In this document: positions 57,399 through 64,000 of the stretch, piece after piece
Position numbering within the stretch: position 1 is the first letter of the stretch
How the letters are laid out: each line of letters begins with the position of its first letter
From: Sipunculus nudus
Taxonomy: Eukaryota; Annelida; Sipuncula; Golfingiida; Sipunculidae
Direction of reading: 5' to 3'
Assembly (NCBI GenBank): GCA_026874595.1
Contig: CM049313.1
Span: 67,138,659-67,202,658, forward strand
Length of the DNA: 64,000 bases
Program-made: the position numbers and the translations under genes
The notes under the pieces: generated by a model
The model's input: only the letters and a program-made list of their open reading frames with translations
Told to the model about the DNA's origin: nothing
Database searches by the model: none

Positions 57399-57708
57399 CT
57401 GCAGGAGGTGTCAGTTTGAAAGCCAAACCCATGTATGACAAAGCTTTAGCGAAAAGCGGATTCTCAGAAAGCTTACAATATGTTAAACCCACAGTGAAAA
57501 GCAAAAGAAACAGGAAAAGGAAAATAATATGGTTCAATCCCCCCTACAGCCGTCATGTAGAAACCAACATTGGCAGACAATTCATAAAACTATTTGGAAA
57601 CACTTCCCTAGACATCACAGGTACCACAGACTATTCAACAGGAACAATTTGAAAATTAGCTACAGCTGTCTTCCCAACATTCTAACCTGATCAGCAAACA
57701 TAATATGA
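57399..57708 (+). pseudogene. Penelope-like element, RT-to-endonuclease linker, plus copy
   Basis: GGVSLKAKPMYDKALAKSGF and KRNRKRKIIWFNPPYSRHVE are visible from 57404 on, with TNIGRQFIKLF, then by frameshift HRLFNRNNLKISYSCLPN (ending about 57685). IIWFNPPYS and KISYSCLPN are hallmarks of the segment between the RT thumb and the endonuclease of Penelope-like elements. A one-base loss relative to the minus copy (AACATTCTAAC against AACATGTCTAAC) breaks the frame after LPN. The GIY-YIG domain that should follow is gone, see the junction at 57709. Confidence 0.85.
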
Positions 57709-57716
57709 AAGTTCTA
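57709..57716 (+). other. Deletion junction AAGTTCTA
   Basis: In the minus copy AAGTTCTA occurs twice, at 57303-57296 and 56706-56699, about 597 bp apart and flanking the endonuclease coding part. In the plus copy only one AAGTTCTA is present and the two outer flanks are joined through it. Confidence 0.8.
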
Positions 57717-58171
57717 CTTCATCCTGGTCTAAGGGGATTTACGACCTTGAGCTAGGAGACCTGCACCACTTGGTATGAGTACAGTACATTTGCCTAATAT
57801 ATTCCTTTTTATATTGTATATTTGCCTTTTGAATTGTATATTTTCATAGTATATGTGTATTGTATATTTATATCATATGTGTATACTACTGAAATGTTAC
57901 TGTACCCAGGACCCTATTAAATATCAGCTTACTTGCTAATGGGCTTCCTGGTAAAATATCTTTGTATTAATTATAAAACATTAAAACCACAATAAACCTC
58001 TGTGCTCTGTTATGTTCCAGTATCGCACGTTTACCCCACCCAATCCCATTGTGCTATCGAGGACAATAGAATCAGTGTCAGTCATTAAATGTTCCCCCTA
58101 ATACGCACAAAGCATAATCTCTTAAAGTCTCGGCTTTTCAAACCACGCCGTTAGCTTCATTCTAACTACAT
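57717..58171 (+). mobile_element. Penelope-like 3' region, plus copy
   Basis: Uninterrupted partner of 54648-54956 plus 56551-56706. It contains the empty hAT site at 57855-57862. Noncoding, about 450 bp. The pair of arms could form a long cruciform or RNA hairpin. Confidence 0.8.
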
Positions 58172-58242
58172 TCACCTGATGATCGGGTCGCATCCCGTGA
58201 AACAGACTGTATTATATTTACAGTGTTGTTTTTTCTTCAGAG
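58172..58242 (+). other. Hammerhead-like core at the Penelope-like 3' end
   Basis: CTGATGA (58176-58182), a stem CGGG/CCCG (58184-58187 with 58194-58197), then GAAAC (58199-58203) follow the order of a hammerhead ribozyme core, and such ribozymes are known in Penelope-like elements. Against it: an unpaired T flanks each side of stem II and I cannot draw a good stem I. It may be a decayed ribozyme or chance. Confidence 0.35.

Positions 58243-58296
<54 letters not shown>
58243..58296. repeat. (TA)n microsatellite at the Penelope-like 3' end
   Basis: About 54 bp immediately after the plus copy; a shorter TA run (54623-54642) abuts the minus copy on the other side, so both outer ends of the pair touch TA arrays. 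Confidence 0.9.
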
Positions 58297-58299
<3 letters not shown>

Positions 58300-58811
58300 T
58301 TCTATTCATGATCACGGAAAAATCCAAGTTTACAGGTTTCCCTTAATTTTGATACCTAGTTTTTCGACGAGGAATATTTAATTTACCTGAAATAGGAGTT
58401 GTGTCCTGATACCGTTATCATATCCAGCTATAGATATATTACTGTCGGTCTGATATTAAAACCTGTATACTCGATGATGGTCACGTCGCTTTGCCAGATG
58501 GTCCACATATTCCTTTCGTCCACATGGAGAATACTTTTTCAGAGTCACATCTCCCTTTTTTGAAGGAACGTATACTTCTCGGTAGGACACACATCGTCTA
58601 ATTTTGACGTTAAATGTAACATTATGTTATTTAATATTATTTTAAATCTTATTTTGTCATATTTTATCGTACTGTTTTATTTTACATTGTATAATTACAT
58701 GATATTTCGATATTATAAAGTGTTATAGCGGTTAATGATCGTCTAGCTATATTGATGGTTTTCTCACTTCTTTCTGTTTTTATTTGGGGGGGGAGGGAGG
58801 AGGGGGGATGC

Positions 58812-58867
<56 letters not shown>

Positions 58868-61800
58868 TATAAGCTTAATTAATTCAAAATCGGATAAACC
58901 TCACCATAAAACAAAATATTGTTCATTTTTTTTTCAATTTTCAATCGACACAAAACAATCGCTCGCAGGACGCCCTTGGTTTCTTCCCTGGATGATATAA
59001 AGTGGCTTTGTTTTAGAATACATAGTAAAATCAATGTTAAATGTAGTAGTTACATTTATTTATGAGCTTAGATTGAATTTTGACTGGCAGGGGACGTGTT
59101 ACAAGATACAGCATTATTAAAAAAAGATTGAAAATATGAGGCAGGAAAGATAGGATTTTACGTGACTTCTGAGACCATTACAATGCGAAACGACAAAGTA
59201 TAGGTGATCAATTTATACAAAATACATGCTAATCTCTAGCAGATCCTCCGGGAGTCATGATAAATTACACTCACGCCTTGCCTGGCTGACAAGAAGGCCG
59301 ACTGAGTCGCTGTTGTTTGCCCGGGTGTTATCTTTCGTAACATCTGTTCTATAGATGGGTTCATGGCCCGGAGCAGCCGCTGGTTACTGCTCATTCCTGT
59401 AGACTAAAACTGGCATAGAAACAACAACTGTTTGGACAAATGATCTTTTCTACAACATGCCTTGGCGGTGAACTTTGGTAAAGACGTGTATCATTCACCC
59501 GAGACCCAGGGAACAACTTGAATTTGAACGAGAACAAACTTTTCTTTCTGCAAAATTTTCCTCCAGGAAGTACTGGCGACCTGCTTATATGTAAGGGCAC
59601 GTATTTTGAGCCTTTAAAGTCCAAGTAATAGAATTCCTTTGTGTCTTGGACCTTTGGGGACGAGAAAATAACGCTCAAATGAGGACAGGCCCTGACTATC
59701 CTCCGGCGCCTTCGTCGCGGGTATGAAAAAATAACTGTTGCGGATCGTTCTCATTTATGCATTATAAATAGTAACATTCGCAAAAAAACCAGAATGTTTA
59801 TTTTTAGTTCCGAAAGGAATAATTCAACCAAGAAATGCTTGCAAACTCGTTAAGGGGGTTTTATATGTTCAATTCGTGCAAGGAACATTGAACATATTTT
59901 CATATTACCAAAGTTTAGGTATATCCGGAACAATCAGCTTGGTTTGAAAAGCGGCTAGATCGTCTGTTTCATGTTCAAGAAAAAAAAACCCTACAAAACC
60001 TTGTGCAAGATAAGTGCTCAAAATTTATGGTACTTGCCTAGTTATGTTCTATACATGGTGCAGCCCAAAAATTGCATATGTATCATTAGATTAAAAAATT
60101 ATTATATTAAAACATTATATGATTATAAAAGCTTAAATAATTAATGTGATCTTACCTTATTTTATTACTTTTTCATTTAACCACGGTAACACTTATGAAA
60201 CGGGCAGCGTTGTCGTTATGTTACCTAAAGTATATGTGTCGAAGCAAAATAATCATCTGGGCGTAGAGGATGAGCAACACAACTCTCTTATAATTATAAT
60301 GTATCATCTGATATGTCATTCTCTATTACTGGACAGCTGAAGTGCAGGACAATTGAGTCAGGTATCCGGTTATACAGGAGCACAAGTGTTAAGTAACCAC
60401 AAACTTACCTAGATTTAAATGATACTGCTTGCGACAGACATGGTAGGGATCAAAGTATAATGAGTCAGTTATTTAGTAAACGTAATGTTACACACACGAC
60501 CTTGTGCTAAGTAAATGGTGAGCACGACGCAATGTCACAAGCGATCATTCCACATAAGTTATCCATAAGTGGGTTTCACCATGACTTTCAATTATGAAAA
60601 TTGAGTCTGCAGACAGCTGACTTTGGTGTCAATTTAAACTGATGAAAGTTAAAAGGTTTTCTCTGTAAGTTCAGTATTGTATCGTTGAACCCTGCCTTCC
60701 GCTGTTAATTAATGAAGTGTTACTGATCACTGAAGAACAAATTAGTTATAAGAGATGATCGCGCAGGCTCCCAGCCGTTGATCATGTCACTCGGTGGAAA
60801 AACTAATAATTCCCTGGGCCCGACACCAGATTTTCTGAGTTTTATTTAAACGCCACCACAGTTGTTAACAAATTTGTTAACTCTAGATAAAGGTCAAACA
60901 CACATGACTGAGCACTGTGTGATTTAAAAAAAAATTGAACTCGTAGGATACTACGAAGTGTCCACTTGTGCGGATATGGAGATAGAATGACAAAGTTGAT
61001 ATGCATTAATCAGTACACATTTCAGCCAATTAATCTGTTATATAATATGCGACGAGGTGAAAACATATTATGTCATCTCCCCAACTCACAGCTGCAAGCA
61101 TATAAACTGGAATAATAGACAATTAGGCGTAGTAAGCGTCATCTGTCTTCTACAAGCTGAAGTGACGGTGTTTTCCTAAGACGTTAGCAGTAAATGGATT
61201 TTCCCGGAATTGAATTGGAGTGAATGCATCAACTTGTTAAAATATCAATAAGAAGGATCTGAAAGATCTTTCAACGACTTTGTAAAGGATGCAAATATCG
61301 GGGATTCAACCCATTCACGTGACAGGCCATTTGCATGAGCTCATCTAAATGACGTCCATTCTTCTGTAGGATAAAGTTCTATGTATAATCTTATACATAT
61401 TCTATGGCAATACAGGTAAGGTCCATAGGCGAAAAAAAAATCTGTCCTTAATTGTGCTGAGTGAGGTCAAGTGCAACCCATGGTTGTGCTTTTATTAAAC
61501 CGGATAATGTCGCGGTACGTACTGGTCAAACGTCCTGGGTGAAATTTCGAAGGCATGAAAGTCGCAATTATAGGCAGATAATGGGGAAAAAATCCTTGTA
61601 AAATTGTCCAGACTTGCTTGCGCTTCCGAATCTAGCGACAGCTTAATATCTATACGTCGATATGTAATTTTCGCAAACGTTGAATTGGCAGATCCCTCCA
61701 ACTGTGAACAGTTTTGAGTTATGCACATGTGTGCGTGAATTCTATCAATACTCAATTATGTTTGGCTGTCGCCAAAACCGGCATGTTCCCAATTTCCGGA

Positions 61801-61884
61801 AACAAGTCACAAGTTAACTCAGTTATTGGCGACAAAAGCTTTTTTAAATCATAAATTTGGTAATCACCCAGAAAAAAAAAGTGT
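58297..61884. other. Unassigned, with a TA array
   Basis: (TA)n at 58816-58870 after a G-rich stretch (58787-58809). The frame at 59678-59391 (minus) has no known domain. No gene recognised. Confidence 0.4.
58816..58870. repeat. (TA)n microsatellite
   Basis: About 55 bp with one C interruption. Confidence 0.9.
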
Positions 61885-62190
61885 GGAGCGTGGGGGTGAC
61901 GTGTAACGGTTAGTGCGCTGGACTTGTGGCTGCAAGGTTGTGGGTCCGCATCCCGACATGACCGGCTTTCGCGCTAAGATTCCTGGCCATAGTCTTTACC
62001 ACAAGGATGAACTCTCTCAACCCAGGAGTGAAGGGGTACTGGCCGTGTGCAGTAAACCAATGTAGAATGAAAAGCTATCCAGCCCTTATAAGGCCGCTAG
62101 GGTTGAATGCTCCCCCTGGAGCCGAGAAAAGCTACAAGAATGAACAAGCCAGGTAGACCATTGCATGATGGCAAAGTGTAAAAGTAGGAC
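61885..62190 (+). repeat. Second tRNA-headed SINE family
   Basis: TGACGTGTAACGGTTAGTGC (A-box region), CTGGACTTGTGGCTGCAAGG, GGTTGTGGGTCCGCATCCC (B box, one base off consensus), then a non-tRNA body to about 62190 including AACTCTCTCAACCCAGG and ATGCTCCCCCTGGAGCC. The head differs from the family at 35797. No poly-A tail or target duplication was found. Confidence 0.65.
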
Positions 62191-62429
62191 GAGTCGAGAC
62201 TGACGTCGTCACTGATACCAGACTATAAACCCCTCATCCTTTACCTTTGGTCTTATGACCCGCACAGAAGGAAGCTTCATACGGTCAGCGATTTCTAAAA
62301 AGGGACATATTTCCGCTTGGTAATCATCTACGAGTCTTTTCACTACCATCTGTCGGGAAGGAGATGCCGTTTTCTGTAGGAATGAATAGAGTTCATTTGG
62401 TACAAGTTGAGCGCAAGTTCAGAATATTT

Positions 62430-62700
62430 GCCTCCGCAAAGAGGGTATGAATTCATCCCCGTTCGTTTTTGTGTTTGTTCACAACATGACTCACACAATC
62501 ATGAATGGAATCTCATGAAATTTTTAGGGTATTCCGGGAATCGGCAAGGAAGAACAGATTAGATTTTGGTGAGGCTCCAGCATTTTTTCCGGATTCAGGA
62601 GCGTCGTCAAGAAATATTCACAAATGTACGGTCACTTATGCATGAATGAACCTGGGAATATGGACAACAACAAAAATAAACGAATGCATACACGCTCCAG
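62430..62700 (+). repeat. Dispersed repeat, copy A
   Basis: GTTTTTGTGTTTGTTCACAA, ATCTCATGAAATTTTTAGGG, GATTCAGGAGCGTCGTCAAG, ATGAACCTGGGAATATGG. Copy B at 62970 follows the same order with many changes. Confidence 0.6.
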
Positions 62701-62969
62701 CATTGTGCGCAACGCAGGCCTGTCCACCTGTTCAGGTCACGGTCGAGCAGTCGGAACTTGAGAGGGAGCATATCCAGTTGTTATCTGCAATAAAGTTTGA
62801 GCACACCGATATTTTCAAAGTATGAACTTTTGCACCGGGATTTCAATGTTCCCAGAGCGTTTTTGAAACGTGTGATCTCAGTTCAGATTTATTTACCATC
62901 TGCCCAGAATATCAAAGAGCTGGCCTCTCCCATGGGGCCCCAATTCAGATAAAGTAGACCAATTAAAAG

Positions 62970-63215
62970 AAAATTACAGGCGCTAGGAGGGTATTCCTAC
63001 ATTTCCGTACGTATGTGTTTGTGTAACTCACGAAGTCATGGGAAGAATCTCGTGAATTTTTAAAGCCATTTTTGGAATGGGCCAATGAAAAATCGATTAT
63101 ATTTTTGCATGGTTCCGTCACATGATCCTGATTCAGGAATTTTGTCAAGGAATATTAAATAAATGTACAGTCCTTCATGCACTGATGAACCTGAGAATAT
63201 GGGCTGAATAAGAGA
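62970..63215 (+). repeat. Dispersed repeat, copy B
   Basis: GTATGTGTTTGTGTAACTCA, ATCTCGTGAATTTTTAAAGC, GATTCAGGAATTTTGTCAAG, TGATGAACCTGAGAATATGG. The two copies lie about 540 bp apart in the same direction, so this is an old tandem duplication or two insertions. Confidence 0.6.
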
Positions 63216-63350
63216 ATGCTAACACGGGTTTTGAGAGAATCCCACAGTTTGGACAACCCCCCTCCCCCGCCACCCCATCCCCGCCCCCTACATAGCATAG
63301 GCTTGCATTCCTTGGAATTTATATTGCTAGCTTTTAATTGATTTTGATTA

Positions 63351-63671
63351 GGCCAAAATAAAAAAAGGTATGGTTCTCAGGCACTTTTTTCATAAATCAA
63401 TGCGGGCGGGCGGTTTTTTTTATTTTTAATGTTTTGGTATGTTTCGATAAAAATGTCAAATGAAAAGCATTAAAATAATAGATTTTGCTAAACAAGTAAC
63501 AACACTACAAAACAAAGGAAATTGTATGATTTGTTCTTCTTGAAAGAAATGTCTGAGCGGCTGCAGCTCGAAATTGGTGAGTTTCTATTGAAAATCAAAA
63601 TAAAAATTTTTGATGCGGGGGTTTAAAATTGATGCGGGCGGTGCCTGAGAACCATACCTTTTATTTTTGCC
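63351..63671 (-). mobile_element. MITE family GGTATGGTTCTCAGG, copy 3, most complete ends
   Basis: Left GGCCAAAATAAAAAAAGGTA then TGGTTCTCAGGCAC; right GGTGCCTGAGAACCATACC then TTTTATTTTTGCC. The inverted repeat is about 34 bp, longest of the three copies. Internal order is reversed relative to copy 1, hence minus. Inner GCGGGCGGGCGG and GATGCGGGCGG also mirror each other. Confidence 0.85.
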
Positions 63672-64000
63672 TGAAATATCTTTTTTTTTGTCAACAAGTA
63701 AAATAATCAGTAAAGTTCCAACATAAAGCTGTGTAATAAATCTCGAGTTCATTGGTCCTTCATAATAGGCCTCTGTAGCTGTAACTCGTTCAAGTTTGAG
63801 TTTTTATATCCTTATGGAAATATTAAAGATTAATATATCATGGCTTAAGTACTACACTGTGCATACAGCATACCGCGCGACCCATCTGTGTGCCTAAACG
63901 CTATAAAATCTTACATGGTTCAAGGGTGCACAGGTAAACAAACAGCAATTTTGTAAGTTTCTATTTTCCTTCCTTCAAATTGAAATTGCATGCCAAGATA
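63672..64000. other. Unassigned
   Basis: Nothing recognised. Confidence 0.4.

Noticed and set aside
59391-59678. 95-codon minus-strand frame as a gene
   Set aside because: Composition is ordinary but no motif is recognisable; length is within chance.
61893-61965. Second possible tRNA gene
   Set aside because: The B box is off consensus and the sequence runs on into a SINE body.

Overview
This looks like an AT-rich, repeat-dense stretch of animal nuclear DNA. I infer a lophotrochozoan, most likely a bivalve mollusc. The reasons are the kinds of repeats: a Ty3/Gypsy gag-protease with mollusc-style gag features, an L1/Tx1-like LINE, Penelope-like elements with a GIY-YIG domain, tRNA-headed SINEs, hAT relatives, many (TA)n arrays and tandem repeats carrying TGACCTTTGACC motifs. 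The species call is inference. I see no convincing host protein-coding exon, rRNA gene or intact tRNA gene. Nearly all recognisable coding sequence is decayed retroelement.

Layout: 1-335 is the end of a minus-strand LTR. 3279-7493 is a 4.2-kb repeat composite with short inverted ends, tandem ~340-bp units and a central ~145-bp array. 9287-10046 is a solo LTR with a 4-bp target duplication. 10877-11306 is a TTAA-flanked MITE. 14211-14530, 31395-31690 and 63351-63671 are three copies of one MITE family. 17044-17389 is a very small LTR element (TRIM type) whose LTR holds tRNA-like A and B boxes. 17394-23890 is a wrecked Gypsy element (plus-strand LTR, minus-strand protease, zinc knuckle and gag, then minus-strand 5' LTR) split by a 5'-truncated LINE with a perfect 97-bp target-site duplication. 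24984-27476 is a candidate 2.5-kb element with short inverted ends and a 20-bp perfect palindrome. Further LTR copies lie at 32702-33551 and 40963-41300. 34440-35660 is a 42-bp minisatellite. SINE copies lie at 35797, 39090, 44878, 48405 and 61885. 50830-51150 holds a second LINE fragment. 52086-53455 is a 1.4-kb tract almost without G on the plus strand. 54648-58296 is a head-to-head pair of Penelope-like elements, one arm interrupted by a 1.6-kb hAT-like element with a perfect 8-bp target duplication; the other arm keeps the empty site.

The elements interact mainly by nesting. The LINE sits in a gag gene, the hAT sits in a Penelope 3' region, and an unknown insert splits a SINE. The small TRIM and the Gypsy element carry similar primer-site-like sequences after their LTRs, so the larger family may have mobilised the smaller. 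The best candidates for something little described are the TRIM with a Pol III-like promoter in its LTR, the head-to-head Penelope pair with an apparent microhomology deletion that removed the endonuclease, and the LINE with its very long target duplication.
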